Positions 19,432 through 29,363 of a stretch of 64,000 nucleotides of DNA are shown piece by piece. The stretch comes from Photorhabdus laumondii subsp. laumondii (lineage in GTDB: Bacteria; Pseudomonadota; Gammaproteobacteria; Enterobacterales; Enterobacteriaceae). The translations under genes and the position numbers were made by a program. The notes under the pieces were generated by a model that was not told the DNA's origin, ran no database searches, and worked only from the letters and a program-made list of their open reading frames with translations. The stretch spans positions 1,798,001-1,862,000 of the forward strand of contig NZ_CP024901.1 in NCBI RefSeq assembly GCF_003343245.1. The letters are read 5' to 3'. Numbering within the stretch: the first letter of the stretch is position 1; every line of letters starts with the position of its first letter.

Positions 19432-20562
19432 TTATGTAATATCGATTTTACCTTTGGTTAGAGACTCGAAGAGATCAATAATCCTTTCGGATAGGCTATC
19501 ATTAACCACAACGATATCGTGATCATTCGGCGTCACTGGAGCATTCTCAGTTCGAATGAAACTCATGCCATAGCCTTCGGGATATGCATCGATATGTTGA
19601 TAACCTATCATTTTAGATAAGTTGTCAATGGTGCCTAGAGTCTTTGTAATAGTAAAAGAGCAATCTGGAAAGAGCTGGGTGTAATTTTTATCGAGGACAA
19701 AAAGAATAACAGCATCAACAAGTAATTTTATTTCTATATGTGGATAGATATCCTGAATTTTATTCAAGTCTTTGATAGCCCATGCTAAGGGAACGATATC
19801 ATGGTTATTATGAATTCTCAGAAAATGACTTTCATAAACGTTAGGGCTTAATGTTCCTTTAAAAACAGCGTCAGAATAGGAGGCGAAAATATCATTGCCG
19901 GCAGTTGGGCCTGCGAAGGAGCAAGCGTGAATACGTATATTGTTGTTGTTGATGTAGCGCTTTTTAAGATATAAACCAATAGTAGAAGCGAGTAAACCAC
20001 CCAAACTATGCCCCGTGACGGTAATATTCAGTATCTTATCTTTCCCTTCTTCTGCGATAATTTGTTGAAGAGCCTCGATTAGCGATAGTGAGTCGGTATC
20101 CTCATTATTAGGTTTGTCCTTATCAATAGGTTTGCCATTAATAAGCGTGTTTAATGCTAAGTCTGTTCCGTGGGAGATCTTAGCGCCTTTAAATTCTTGA
20201 GGGATATCTGTGTCCCACTTTGACCAGTCTACAGTTTTAAATACACAGAGATCTTCATCAATCGCATTAATCTTAGACCAGGTTCCTCGAATAACAAGGC
20301 GATAATCATTTGGATTATTTTTATTTTTCACAATCATGACAACGTGATCATATTTTTTGTCATGGTGTTTTTCCTTAATATTGAACACCTCCGGTCCCCA
20401 ACAGATAGAGAATTTATTTGCCGTTGTCTTACTGCTGTTAAGTGATTTTTTAATATCAGATTTAATGGTTTCTATTTCGTCTGGTTCGCCGTTAATTTCT
20501 CCAGAGTTAATAATAAGGCTTAACGCGAGATTTAATTTTTGATCTTCACAAGATATAACCAT
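19432..20562 (-). CDS. Class-3 lipase-like protein, paralog 2 of 4
   Basis: 376 residues from ATG 20562 (MVISCEDQKLNLALSL), which has GGAGAG upstream like its paralogs; an in-frame ATG at 20616 would add 18 residues not shared by them. Triad: TVTGHSLGGLLAS, FLRIHNNHDIVPLAW and GYQHIDAYPEGYGMSF. Most divergent of the four in the middle: it carries an insertion (GKPIDKDKPNNEDTDSLS region) where the others have a conserved Asn-Pro-Pro-Gly-Tyr-Gly-Glu. No secretion signal seen. Confidence 0.85.
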   Translation of the reverse strand: MVISCEDQKLNLALSLIINSGEINGEPDEIETIKSDIKKSLNSSKTTANKFSICWGPEVFNIKEKHHDKKYDHVVMIVKNKNNPNDYRLVIRGTWSKINAIDEDLCVFKTVDWSKWDTDIPQEFKGAKISHGTDLALNTLINGKPIDKDKPNNEDTDSLSLIEALQQIIAEEGKDKILNITVTGHSLGGLLASTIGLYLKKRYINNNNIRIHACSFAGPTAGNDIFASYSDAVFKGTLSPNVYESHFLRIHNNHDIVPLAWAIKDLNKIQDIYPHIEIKLLVDAVILFVLDKNYTQLFPDCSFTITKTLGTIDNLSKMIGYQHIDAYPEGYGMSFIRTENAPVTPNDHDIVVVNDSLSERIIDLFESLTKGKIDIT

Positions 20563-20888
20563 TTTTACTCTCCATTTTTCATCTGGTAAATGTTGATCTG
20601 ATGCTTTGGCTAACATATCTAGGGTTTAATTTTTTTGAGTCTTTCGTTTAAATAAAAAATATAGTTAAGTTTAAAGTTAATAATGAATTTTGAATCTGTC
20701 AAATGTGTGGAGAGGATTTTTTGATATTATTTTATTTGGTAACATGTAAATTATTTATTATGAAATTAAAGATGGATGATAAAATGAGGTGAAAAATAAT
20801 TCTACAAAAATACCATTACTTATTTGAACGGTTAGATAAGTTAATTTGTATATAATTCTGTTTATGGAAAGTCATTTATTGCAATGAA

Positions 20889-20911
20889 TGGAACCTTTAA
20901 TAAAGGTTCCA
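20889..20911 (-). terminator. Terminator of lipase-like gene 3
   Basis: tggaaccttt-aat-aaaggttcca, ten-bp perfect stem, 21 bases beyond the stop at 20933. Confidence 0.8.
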
Positions 20912-20932
20912 CTTATGTGATAAATAATAAGG

Positions 20933-22051
20933 TTATGTAATATTGATTTTATCTTTGGTTAGAAACTTGAAGAGATCAATAATACTTTCGGATAGGCTAT
21001 CATTAACTACAACAATATCGTAATCAGTCGGTATATTTGAATTATCATCAATGGTGATGAAACTCATATCATACTCTTTGGTATAGGCATGAGTATGTTG
21101 ATTGCCAATATTAGCCAGTAAATTGTCAAACGATGTTATTGGTGAGATTGGAATCTGTGAATGAATAGGGAAATCTGGGAAAATTTGCGTGTAATTCTTA
21201 TCAAGGACAGAAAGGATAAGACCATTAATTGTGACAGTTAACACGGGATAGATAGCTTTAACTTCCTCCAAACCTTTTATATGCCAGGCTAGGGGAACCA
21301 CATCTATACTATTATGAATTCTCAGGAAATGACTTTTATAACCGGCTACTGATATGTCATTGAAAATAGATTCGGAGTAGGATGCGAAAGCATCATTACC
21401 CGCAGTTGGGCCTGCAAAAGCACAAACATTAATCCGAATATTATTGTTTCCTTTGTCAAGATATCGTCTCTTTAGATATAAACCAATGGTAGAAGATAGT
21501 ACACCACCCAAACTGTGTCCTGTGATAGTAATATTTTGTATCCCTTCTTTCAGGGCAATTTTATCGATCGCATCAATAAGCGATTCTCCATAACCCGGAG
21601 GATTGTTGCTTTTCATTTGATTAATAATATAGCCTAATGCCATGTCAGTTCCGTAGGCTATCTTGGCATTTTCAGGTGATCTTGAATCCCATCGTGCCCA
21701 ATCTTGAGTTTTACAGACAATAATATCTTCATTAAGCCAGTTAATATCGGACCATGATCCCCGAATAACCACGCGGTAGTCATTTGGATCATGGCGATTT
21801 TGCGCAATGAATAGAACATGATCGTCCTTTTTGTCTATAACGCTTTTTTTCACATTAACGTCGTCAACGCGAAACACCGCGGGGCCCCAGATGATAGTGA
21901 ATTTATTTGCTGTTGCTTTACTGTTTTCTAATGATCTGTGGATATTTTCCGAAACAATGCTCGGTTCTGATTTGCTAGTTTTGATTCCTCCAGAGTTAAT
22001 AACGAAGCTGAGCGCGAGATTTATTTTTTGATCTTCACGAGAAATAGTCAT
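20933..22051 (-). CDS. Class-3 lipase-like protein, paralog 3 of 4
   Basis: 372 residues, start ATG 22051 with AGGGAGT upstream. Triad: TITGHSLGGVLSS, FLRIHNSIDVVPLAW and GNQHTHAYTKEYDMSF. Its last 20 codons (VVVNDSLSESIIDLF...) are nearly identical to those of paralog 2 both in protein and DNA, while its N-terminal half is closer to paralog 1; this mosaic pattern suggests gene conversion within the array. Confidence 0.85.
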   Translation of the reverse strand: MTISREDQKINLALSFVINSGGIKTSKSEPSIVSENIHRSLENSKATANKFTIIWGPAVFRVDDVNVKKSVIDKKDDHVLFIAQNRHDPNDYRVVIRGSWSDINWLNEDIIVCKTQDWARWDSRSPENAKIAYGTDMALGYIINQMKSNNPPGYGESLIDAIDKIALKEGIQNITITGHSLGGVLSSTIGLYLKRRYLDKGNNNIRINVCAFAGPTAGNDAFASYSESIFNDISVAGYKSHFLRIHNSIDVVPLAWHIKGLEEVKAIYPVLTVTINGLILSVLDKNYTQIFPDFPIHSQIPISPITSFDNLLANIGNQHTHAYTKEYDMSFITIDDNSNIPTDYDIVVVNDSLSESIIDLFKFLTKDKINIT

Positions 22052-22093
22052 TTTTACTCCCTATTATTTCATGTAATCAGTGTTAATGTGAGG

Positions 22094-22220
22094 TATACCC
22101 GTTATCTTTCAAGTTGCTTCTTTGTTGGCGGCACTCTCTCACCCCGGTCACATAGTTATCTATGCTCCCGGGGATTCGCTCCCTTGCCGCCGCGATGCAT
22201 CTTGAAATCCGTAGGGTATA
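22094..22220 (-). repeat. ERIC element (full)
   Basis: tatacccgttatc...ccgtagggtata, complete copy inserted 43 bases upstream of the start codon of lipase paralog 3, i.e. in its promoter region; it may affect expression. Confidence 0.95.
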
Positions 22221-22645
22221 TTGGTTTAAATATCAAGATTTAATTCTTTTGCTCTTCCATTTGGATAAAAACAGAATTTAACTTAAAGTTAATGATAACT
22301 TTCAAATCTGTCAAATAAGTACATGGGGTTTTTTGATATTATTTAATTTAACAAAAATATAAATTATTTATTTATAAATTAAAAGTAAATGATTGGGGTT
22401 ATATATTGAATAATTACATGTTAATATTATTGCTATCTTTTGTTATTATATATATTACTTAATGGTAGTGATATGTAAATATCTTTGAGATTATCTCTGT
22501 GAATAATATTTTTGGGAATAATTATAAATTGGTGATATTCTAAATGATATATGTAAAAGTGATCTTATTATTATGTTTAAATAATTTTAGTTTAATGGAG
22601 CCTTTGCAATAAGGCTCCATTGAATTGAGATAAAATATAATAAAT
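22221..22645. other. Intergenic region of lipase genes 3 and 4
   Basis: Very AT-rich. Carries the shared upstream block of the lipase family near 22275-22325 and the terminator of paralog 4. No coding sequence seen. Confidence 0.55.
22594..22621 (-). terminator. Terminator of lipase-like gene 4
   Basis: aatggagcctt-tgcaat-aaggctccatt, 11-bp stem, 24 bases beyond the stop at 22646. Confidence 0.8.
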
Positions 22646-23770
22646 TTATGAGATATTAATATTGTTATCAGGCAGAGATATCCGTAAGAAATAAGCGACG
22701 ATATCTTGAGATAGATTACTATTAATAACCACAAGATCATCAATAGGTGGTTGAGTACCGTCATTAACCTCCACTAAATTCATGCCATATTGGTTGGCAT
22801 AGGCTTTAATATGTTGAAAAACAACTTGCTTATTGAGATCCAGTTCTGCAATAGGTGCTGTAAAAGGTAAATCTGGTGTGAGTTTGGTGTAACCTTTATC
22901 TTGCACGAGAAGAACAATCTTTTTAAATCTGTCAATTAGTTTCTCATCTAATTTAATTAATGGTTCATAGATAGTTGGGATTTTTGCTAATCCATCCAGA
23001 TTCCAAATGAGGGAAATAACATCTTTACGATTATATATCCTTAAAAAATGGCTCTTATAGCTAGTTGCTGACGTGTGGTTGAAAACAGATTTAATGTAAG
23101 AGGCAAAAACGTCATTACCGGTATTTGGGTTAGCAAAAGAACAAACATGAATACGAATATTGTTATTCCCTTTATTAAGGTATAAGCGTTTTAAATATAA
23201 TCCAAGGGTAGAGGCGAGAATACCACCTAAACTGTGCCCGGTAATGGTAATATTATGTATGCCTTTTTCCGAAGCAATTTTATTAATTGCGTCAATAAGT
23301 GATTCTCCATGACCAGGAATATTGTTACTTTTTACTTGATTAACAATATAGTCTAATGCTATGTGAGTTCCATAAGAGATCTTAGCGTCTTTAAACTCTT
23401 CCGGGATATTTTGATCCCAAAGTGACCAATTTACGGTTTCGTGTACAGCAAAGTTTTCAACCTGCCAGTTAACATCAGACCATGATCCTCGGATAACGAT
23501 GCGATAATCATGGGGAATTTTGCGATTTTTTACAATGAATAAAACGTGGTCGTCCTTATTATCTTTACTGTTTTTTCCATTATCAACACGAAAAACAGCG
23601 GGCCCCCAAATAATAGAGAATCTATTGGCAGTTACTTTACTCTTTTCCAATGATGCTTGAATGTTTTCCGCAACCATAGTCGGTTCTGGTTTTTCGGTTA
23701 TTATACTTCCAGCACCACTAATAAAGCTGAGCGCGAGATTTATTCTTTGATCTTTAAGAGAAATAGTCAT
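22646..23770 (-). CDS. Class-3 lipase-like protein, paralog 4 of 4
   Basis: 374 residues, ATG 23770 with GGAGAG upstream. Triad: TITGHSLGGILAS, FLRIYNRKDVISLIW (Asp kept) and VFQHIKAYANQYGMNL. Otherwise built like paralog 1 (IIWGPAVFRVD, DYRIVIRGSWSDVNW). No signal peptide. Separate terminator and, by spacing, a separate promoter: the four genes are tandem monocistronic copies rather than one operon. Confidence 0.85.
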   Translation of the reverse strand: MTISLKDQRINLALSFISGAGSIITEKPEPTMVAENIQASLEKSKVTANRFSIIWGPAVFRVDNGKNSKDNKDDHVLFIVKNRKIPHDYRIVIRGSWSDVNWQVENFAVHETVNWSLWDQNIPEEFKDAKISYGTHIALDYIVNQVKSNNIPGHGESLIDAINKIASEKGIHNITITGHSLGGILASTLGLYLKRLYLNKGNNNIRIHVCSFANPNTGNDVFASYIKSVFNHTSATSYKSHFLRIYNRKDVISLIWNLDGLAKIPTIYEPLIKLDEKLIDRFKKIVLLVQDKGYTKLTPDLPFTAPIAELDLNKQVVFQHIKAYANQYGMNLVEVNDGTQPPIDDLVVINSNLSQDIVAYFLRISLPDNNINIS

Positions 23771-23824
23771 TTTTACTCTCCATTTTTATGATATAAATGT
23801 TGATATTATGCTTTGGTGAATACA

Positions 23825-23968
23825 TTAATATTCAACTCTTTCAGTACTTAGTGCATTAGGATGTTTTATTTTTCTTGCTTTATCATAAAGAGTTTCAATA
23901 CATCTTGGGATTGATCTCCTCACATGTTGCTCATGTCCACGATTTATTGACAAGAATGGCGTGCAATA
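23825..23968 (-). pseudogene. Possible gene remnant upstream of the lipase array
   Basis: A 47-codon open stretch with no start codon, reading CTPFLSINRGHEQHVRRSIP and ending STERVEY then TAA. The amino-acid composition looks protein-like, but I do not recognise the family. It may be the tail of a gene lost when the array or ERICs moved in, or chance. Confidence 0.3.
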
Positions 23969-24217
23969 TTAGTGCCTATTGGAAAGTAGCTTAATCTTAT
24001 TTTTAAATAAAAAACAGAGTCGAATTTTAAGTTAATAATAATAATATTTGAACTTACAAATATATTTATTTCATTATTTTATGTCACTCTGATTGATAAA
24101 AAATAGTATTGATTGAAGAATAGAGAATTAAATTAATAAATAGGATTGTGAAATATAACGATACGGGAATTATTTGATTGGCTGTTATCTGGGGATCGAA
24201 AAATATATCTATTTGTT

Positions 24218-24340
24218 TATACCCTATAGATTTCAAGATGCATCGCGGCGGCAAGGGAGTGAATCCCCGGGAGCATAGATAACTATGTGACCGGGGTGAG
24301 TGCAGCCAACAAAGAAGCAAATTGAAAGATAACGGGTATA
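24218..24340 (+). repeat. ERIC element with a small internal deletion
   Basis: tataccctatag...gataacgggtata; lacks about four bases of the usual gagcgagtgcag segment (ggggtgagtgcagcc). Lies 15 bases left of the IS-flanking repeat. Confidence 0.93.
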
Positions 24341-24354
24341 TATTGAATAATTAA

Positions 24355-24372
24355 AGGGCATAGAGATGCCCT
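24355..24372. repeat. 18-bp direct repeat, left flank of the IS (sseA terminator copy)
   Basis: agggcatagagatgccct, identical to 25955-25972. It is itself a hairpin (gggcat-agag-atgccc), on the minus strand followed by tttaattatt, i.e. a rho-independent terminator separated from sseA by the IS. Confidence 0.85.
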
Positions 24373-25954
24373 CAGACCGCTGACAAACCCCATTGAAAAT
24401 AATGGGGTTTGTTCCTTTCATTACGAATCATAATACAACTCATTTTCCTCATTGACCCGATTCAATCGCCCGTCAGGGCGTTATTTTCGCTTCGCGGGCA
24501 TTGACTGGCTCGCCCTCCAGAGATAAAAACAACAAAGCATCGCGACCAGCAAGGCTATCTTCTTGATATTTTGGGCAGTTGCCGCCAAAAGACACTGTAT
24601 TTGCACCTTCTGCAACCCGCGAAAATGGGCATAACGGTGCCCGTGATGTTGCTTCGCATCCGCAAAACTGCGCTCTATTGTTTCCTTTCGTCGCTTGTAA
24701 ACTTTTTTACCCCATTCCGTTAGCCGGTTTTCTCTGGCCTGCTCTTTACTGGCCTCCCAGATATGACGGGTTATCGTTTTTCCGCCTTTCGCGTGCGTGC
24801 AGGCATCACGCTGCGGGCAACACTGGCAGATAGCCGCCGGGGCCTGATAATGCCGGTATCCCTGACGGTCGGTTGTGGTATAAATCAGTTTTTCTCCCTG
24901 CGGGCAGACATAACAATCCTGTAGCTGGTCATAGGTGAAATGTTTCTTCTGAAAGGTATTTGGTCCCTTATTCGGCCGGCGATAACCTATGATGGGGATA
25001 ATGCCTAACTGTTCCGTCAGATAACAAACCGGGGCCGTAAAATAGCCCGCATCCAACCCAACCGCGAGGGGATTGAGAGCAAAACGCTCTAACTGACGCG
25101 TCAAACGCTTGATAAAAGGCTGGCTGTCGTGGACATTACCCGGTGTGGCGTAGGTATCGGTGATAATACCGACTTGCCCATCCACGGTACGGTGGTCAAG
25201 GTAAAAGAACCCCCTGGGTTTGTTGGTCCGGTGCATAAACCCGCTTTCCGGATCGACGGTACTGACCTTCGTCTTTCTCTGCCGTTCCTTTAGGGCTGGC
25301 TTCAGGCTTTTTTTCCAGCTGCCGCCCGGTCTTGAGTGACGGCTTTATCCAGTGCGTCAACATAGGCGCCGGGGGGAACCGACCGCATGACATTCTCCGA
25401 TTTATGCGGATTGGCACTGGCTTTCAGGTGGGTGCTGTCGGTATAGAGTACGTGTCCGCCCACAAATCCTTTGGCTATCGCCTGTTCAACAATGTGGTCA
25501 AAAATCTGTTGGAAGACCGCGGTATGATTGAAACGGCGGCGGCGGTTCTGGCTCAGGGTTGAGGCATCAGGGACCTTTTCTGTCAGTCCGAGGCGCAGAA
25601 ACCAGCGGTAAGCCACATTAACCTGAATTTCCTGTACCAGACGGCGTTCACTGGGGACGCCAAACAAGTAGCCGAGTAACATCATTTTAATCAGCATGAC
25701 CGGATCGATAGCAGGACGGCCATTATTGTGGCAATACAACGGGGCGACTAATTCGCGGATAAATTCGAAATCAATGGCAGCATCGACTTGACGGACCAAA
25801 TGATTTTTAGGGACCAGCTCGTCAAGCGAGAGCGTTTCTGGCGGGAAAGTCTGGAGAGGGGGGGGTCTTAACATGGTGGCAAGCTCCGTTGAGTGAACGG
25901 AACTTAATTAAAACAAAATGCCGGATAAAAAACCAGCACTTTGTCAATAATCTG
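24373..25954. mobile_element. IS1182-family insertion sequence
   Basis: About 1.58 kb. Ends are short imperfect inverted repeats: left cagaccgctgacaaa, right (reverse complement) cagattattgacaaa, sharing CAGA-N4-TGACAAA. It lies between two copies of an 18-bp palindrome that serves as the sseA terminator. IS1182 members are known to favour palindromic or terminator-like targets with variable duplications (my recollection). The transposase inside is frameshifted. Confidence 0.85.
24481..25874 (-). pseudogene. IS1182-family transposase, frameshifted (or programmed -1 frameshift)
   Basis: N-terminal part 25302-25874 (LDELVPKNHLVRQVDAAIDF, DPVMLIKMMLLGYLFG, LYTDSTHLKASANPHK with the first catalytic Asp) ends in a stop just after GGA AAA AAA GCC TGA. 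The C-terminal part 24481-25236 and upstream continues one frame back: a single -1 shift at the A7 run (about 25309-25315) gives KKSLKPALKERQRKTKVSTV joined to DPESGFMHRTNKPRGFFYLD. The C-terminal part has CxxC pairs (CYVCPQGE, CQCCPQRDAC) and the ERSFADAKQHHGHRYAHFRG catalytic-Glu region. A AAA AAA is also a classical slippery heptamer, so programmed frameshifting cannot be excluded. Confidence 0.8.
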
Positions 25955-25972
25955 AGGGCATAGAGATGCCCT
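25955..25972 (-). terminator. sseA-proximal copy of the 18-bp palindrome
   Basis: Same sequence as 24355-24372, 11 bases beyond the sseA stop. Stem gggcat/atgccc. Here the T-rich tail has been replaced by the IS end (cagattattgac on the minus strand), so termination after sseA may be weaker than in the uninterrupted ancestor. Confidence 0.7.
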
Positions 25973-25983
25973 ATAGCATTTAA

Positions 25984-26820
25984 TTATTTTTCAAGTGGTA
26001 AGGCTTCATCTGCTCCCCATTCAGCCCATGAGCCGTCATATAAATAAACATCTTTCTTGCCGATGATATCTAAGCCCAGTACCAAAACGGCAGCGGTCAT
26101 TCCCGATCCACAACTGGTGATAACCGGTTTGTTTAAATCGACGCCTTGTTTATGGAAAATATCGGTAATTTCAGTTTCTGATTTAAAGTGGCCATTCTCT
26201 ACTAACATGGTCCACGGAATGTTTTTACTACCGGGAATATGGCCCATTCTTAATCCGGGACGCGGTTCTGGGGCCTTAGCTTGAAAGCGGTCTGTCGCTC
26301 TAGCATCGACAATTTGGATTTGTTGATCATTTAGCGCACCCAGAATTTGTTCCAGTGATTTCACTTTGTCGGCATTGAAATCGGTATTAAAGATTTGAGG
26401 ATTGCGCTTCACTTCCCCTGATGCTGTTGGAAATCCTGCCTGTTGCCAGCCTTGTAAACCGCCATCAAGAATACGGACGTTGTGGCTACCGAATATCTTA
26501 AATGTCCACCATGCGCGAGGAGCGGAGAACATATTGCCTTGGTCATAAATCACGACTAAATGATTTTCACTAATGCCCATTGCGCCAACAGCCTGACTAA
26601 AAGTTTGCGGATCGGGCAGCATGTGAGGTAATCCACTTTGATGATTGGCAATTTTGTCTAAATCAAGAAATTGGGCACCGGGGATATGGGTATTCAGCCA
26701 AAGTTTATGACAATCAATTTGTTGAGGTGGTGGTGGGGCGGTTGCATCAAGGATGACGAGATTCTTATCATCAAGATGATCTTTTAGCCATTGTGGAGTG
26801 ACAAAGTATGCGTTATTCAT
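25984..26820 (-). CDS. sseA: 3-mercaptopyruvate sulfurtransferase SseA
   Basis: Two-domain rhodanese-fold enzyme moving sulfur from 3-mercaptopyruvate to thiol acceptors. 278 residues from ATG 26820 (MNNAYFVTPQWLKDHLDDKN), preceded by GAGG. The catalytic loop TSCGSGMTAAVLVLG differs from the usual CGSGVTA only by Val to Met. Other family blocks: HIPGAQFLDLDKI, GNMFSAPRAWW, PRPGLRMGHIPGSKNIPW, YDGSWAEWGA. A longer open frame (26841) lacks a ribosome site. Confidence 0.94.
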   Translation of the reverse strand: MNNAYFVTPQWLKDHLDDKNLVILDATAPPPPQQIDCHKLWLNTHIPGAQFLDLDKIANHQSGLPHMLPDPQTFSQAVGAMGISENHLVVIYDQGNMFSAPRAWWTFKIFGSHNVRILDGGLQGWQQAGFPTASGEVKRNPQIFNTDFNADKVKSLEQILGALNDQQIQIVDARATDRFQAKAPEPRPGLRMGHIPGSKNIPWTMLVENGHFKSETEITDIFHKQGVDLNKPVITSCGSGMTAAVLVLGLDIIGKKDVYLYDGSWAEWGADEALPLEK

Positions 26821-26863
26821 GAGGTCCCTCACTTGATACAAAGATAAAATATGCCACAGCCCG

Positions 26864-27025
26864 TTATTGTTGTTGTACCGGTGCCGTGGTGGTTTCTGGT
26901 TGTTGGCTGGTTAGTGATTCTATCGGTGTGGTCGAACGGGTATACATATTAAGGCCCGCTAAGAATACGCCGCCAATTGAACCAAATGCAAAGATAGCGA
27001 TGAAAATGATAAGGAGCTTTTTCAT
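26864..27025 (-). CDS. Small single-pass membrane protein, unknown function
   Basis: 53 residues, MKKLLIIFIAIFAFGSIGGV then a short polar tail rich in Thr, Pro and Gln ending QQQ. One hydrophobic segment near residues 4-24 acts as signal anchor or uncleaved signal. It lies 43 bases upstream of sseA on the same strand, with weak CTGAGA before the ATG. I do not recognise the family; conserved small proteins next to sseA in relatives would support it. Confidence 0.6.
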   Translation of the reverse strand: MKKLLIIFIAIFAFGSIGGVFLAGLNMYTRSTTPIESLTSQQPETTTAPVQQQ

Positions 27026-27215
27026 TATTGTTCTCAGGTGTTGTAGAAAATAGGAAGTATGTTGTAGAAAATAAGAAGTATATAGCGTTCTGAATAGCTG
27101 ACAAGGTGCTCACTAATTTAACGAGCGAGTTGACTGATTATTGCCTCGACATGGAGCTGATTTCATTTCTGCTCTGTGGGACAATAGCGCTCCGATTTCA
27201 TAGCAGTAGAATCCA

Positions 27216-29363
27216 ATGGCACTTTCCAATTCAATAAAAAATCAGATAAGTCAGTGGTATAAGATATTACCTCAACATATTAATGGTTTTATTTCTCGTG
27301 CTCCGCAGCGGCAGATGATTGCCGAAGTTGCAAAAACACTTGCGGATCAGGAAGGTCGTCATTTGGTTATTGAGGCACCAACGGGAATCGGTAAAACCCT
27401 TTCTTACCTGCTACCTGGCATTGCTATCAGTAGAGCGGAAAGTAAGCCATTGGTTGTAAGTACGGCGAATGTTGCTTTACAAGATCAGATTTACAGTAAA
27501 GACCTGCCACTGTTGCGCAAAATTATTCCCGATCTGAAATTTACCGGTGCTTTTGGTCGTGGTCGTTATGTTTGCCCTCGCAATCTTGACGCTATCTGTG
27601 CAACCGATAGCGAACAGATTGATCTTATGTTTTTGGTTGAGGACAAAACAGAGCTTGCCAGTAGTGAAGAGCGGGAATTGTGTCGTCGGTTGCGTAGTGA
27701 TTACACAACCTTTGCCTGGGATGGGTTGCGTGATCACCATAAATTGGCTTTGTCCGATGCTTTGTGGGGGAAAGTGAGTACGGATAAAGCAAATTGTCTG
27801 GGACGTAACTGTCAGTATTATCATCGTTGCCCATTTTTTATTGCTCGCCGTGAGATAGAAAATGTCGATGTGGTGGTGGTTAACCATGCGTTAGTGATGG
27901 CGGCATTGGAGAGTGAATCGGTACTGCCTGATGCTAAAAATTTGTTATTGGTACTCGACGAAGGGCACCATATACCGGATGTTGCCAGGGATTCTCTGGA
28001 AGTTGAAGGGGAAATCACCCTGTTTCAACTTAATGGTCAATTGGATACTTTTGTTCGTCATGTTGAGCAATATCTGGTGCAATTCCATCCGGCAAAGCCA
28101 CCACGCTTAGCGAATGCCAGTCGCCTGAATGAACACAGTGAAAAATTACGGGAATGCTTTAGAGAGCTCGCAATTATCACTCAGGCGTTTTTACCGGAAA
28201 AGAATGAAGTCGATGAGTATCTGTTTGAGCGGGGTAAATTACCGGATAACTTGCTACTTTGCTGCCAGCAGCTATTTAAACTGACTGATGGTTTACGGGG
28301 TTTGGCAGAAGCGATACTGAATGATTTGACTGAGCGGACGGCTAAACAGGATATTGTCAGATTACATCGGTCTATTTTGCATACCAGTCGTGCGCTTGGA
28401 TATTTTGAAAATATGACTAAGTTGTGGCGTTTGGCAGCGTTGGAAGAGTCATCCAGTGCACCGATATCAAAATGGCTTAGACGCCGTGATGAGAAAAATC
28501 AATCGCACCTCTATTTCCATTGTGCCGGTATCAGAGTCAGTGAACAGCTTAATCAACTGCTTTGGCGTAGCATTCCTCATGTGGTCGTGACATCGGCAAC
28601 GCTTCGTTCTCTGAATAGTTTTTCTCGTATTCAGGAATTGACCGGGTTAACTGAAAAAGCCGGGGACCGTTTTGTCGCATTGTCATCACCTTTTGACCAT
28701 GTACGGCAGGGTAAATTGGTTATTCCCAAAATGTCATGGGAACCGACACTGCACAATGAAGCCGCTCATTTGCAAGAGATGGCGGGTTATTTCAGGGCTC
28801 AATTGCTGAGTCAGCAACATAAAGGCATGTTGGTTTTGTTCAGCAGTCAGAGAGCGATGGATATCTTTCTCTCTTATGTAACGGATTTACGCCTGATGTT
28901 ACTTGTGCAGGGGGATCAGCCACGTTATCGGTTAGTGGAAACACATTGTCAGCGTATTAATGAAGGGCAATGTAGTGTACTGATTGGATTGCAATCTTTT
29001 GCGGAAGGGCTGGATTTAAAGGGAGATTACCTGTCCCAAGTTCATATTCAAAAAATTTCATTTCCGCCGGTGAATAATCCGGTCATTATTACTGAAAGCG
29101 AGTGGTTGAAATCACTTAAACGTTATCCTTTTGAAGTGCAGAGTTTACCAAGTGCTTCTTTTAGCCTTATTCAGCAAGTAGGAAGGCTTATCCGTAGCCA
29201 TGAATGTTATGGTGATGTGGTGATTTATGACAGGCGCTTACTGAGCAAAAGGTATGGCCCAAGATTATTGCAAGCGCTGCCCGTTTTCCCCATTGAGCAG
29301 CCGGAAGTTCTTTCAGAGGCGGAAATTGGGGACATGAATACTCTTTTGCAAGGAAGGCAATAA
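27216..29363 (+). CDS. dinG: ATP-dependent DNA helicase DinG
   Basis: XPD-like 5'-3' helicase with an iron-sulfur cluster, acting on R-loops, D-loops and forks. 715 residues. Walker [14 protein letters not shown] near residue 50; Fe-S cysteines C in [11 protein letters not shown], then [20 protein letters not shown]-type box [17 protein letters not shown] motif [16 protein letters not shown] motif V and QVGRLIRS motif VI. Matches E. coli DinG throughout but lacks its basic C-terminal tail. E. coli dinG is SOS-controlled; I see no clear CTGT-N8-ACAG box in the 190 bases upstream. Confidence 0.96.
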   Translation: MALSNSIKNQISQWYKILPQHINGFISRAPQRQMIAEVAKTLADQEGRHLVIEAPTGIGKTLSYLLPGIAISRAESKPLVVSTANVALQDQIYSKDLPLLRKIIPDLKFTGAFGRGRYVCPRNLDAICATDSEQIDLMFLVEDKTELASSEERELCRRLRSDYTTFAWDGLRDHHKLALSDALWGKVSTDKANCLGRNCQYYHRCPFFIARREIENVDVVVVNHALVMAALESESVLPDAKNLLLVLDEGHHIPDVARDSLEVEGEITLFQLNGQLDTFVRHVEQYLVQFHPAKPPRLANASRLNEHSEKLRECFRELAIITQAFLPEKNEVDEYLFERGKLPDNLLLCCQQLFKLTDGLRGLAEAILNDLTERTAKQDIVRLHRSILHTSRALGYFENMTKLWRLAALEESSSAPISKWLRRRDEKNQSHLYFHCAGIRVSEQLNQLLWRSIPHVVVTSATLRSLNSFSRIQELTGLTEKAGDRFVALSSPFDHVRQGKLVIPKMSWEPTLHNEAAHLQEMAGYFRAQLLSQQHKGMLVLFSSQRAMDIFLSYVTDLRLMLLVQGDQPRYRLVETHCQRINEGQCSVLIGLQSFAEGLDLKGDYLSQVHIQKISFPPVNNPVIITESEWLKSLKRYPFEVQSLPSASFSLIQQVGRLIRSHECYGDVVIYDRRLLSKRYGPRLLQALPVFPIEQPEVLSEAEIGDMNTLLQGRQ

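Noticed and set aside
25196..25417. Third-frame ORF across the transposase junction
   Set aside because: It seemed to require two frameshifts; a single -1 shift at the A7 run joins the two real parts, so this frame is a shadow.
27026..27215. Possible LexA (SOS) box before dinG
   Set aside because: ctgtgggacaatagcg has only one CTGT half; no CTGT-N8-ACAG or close variant was found in the gap.
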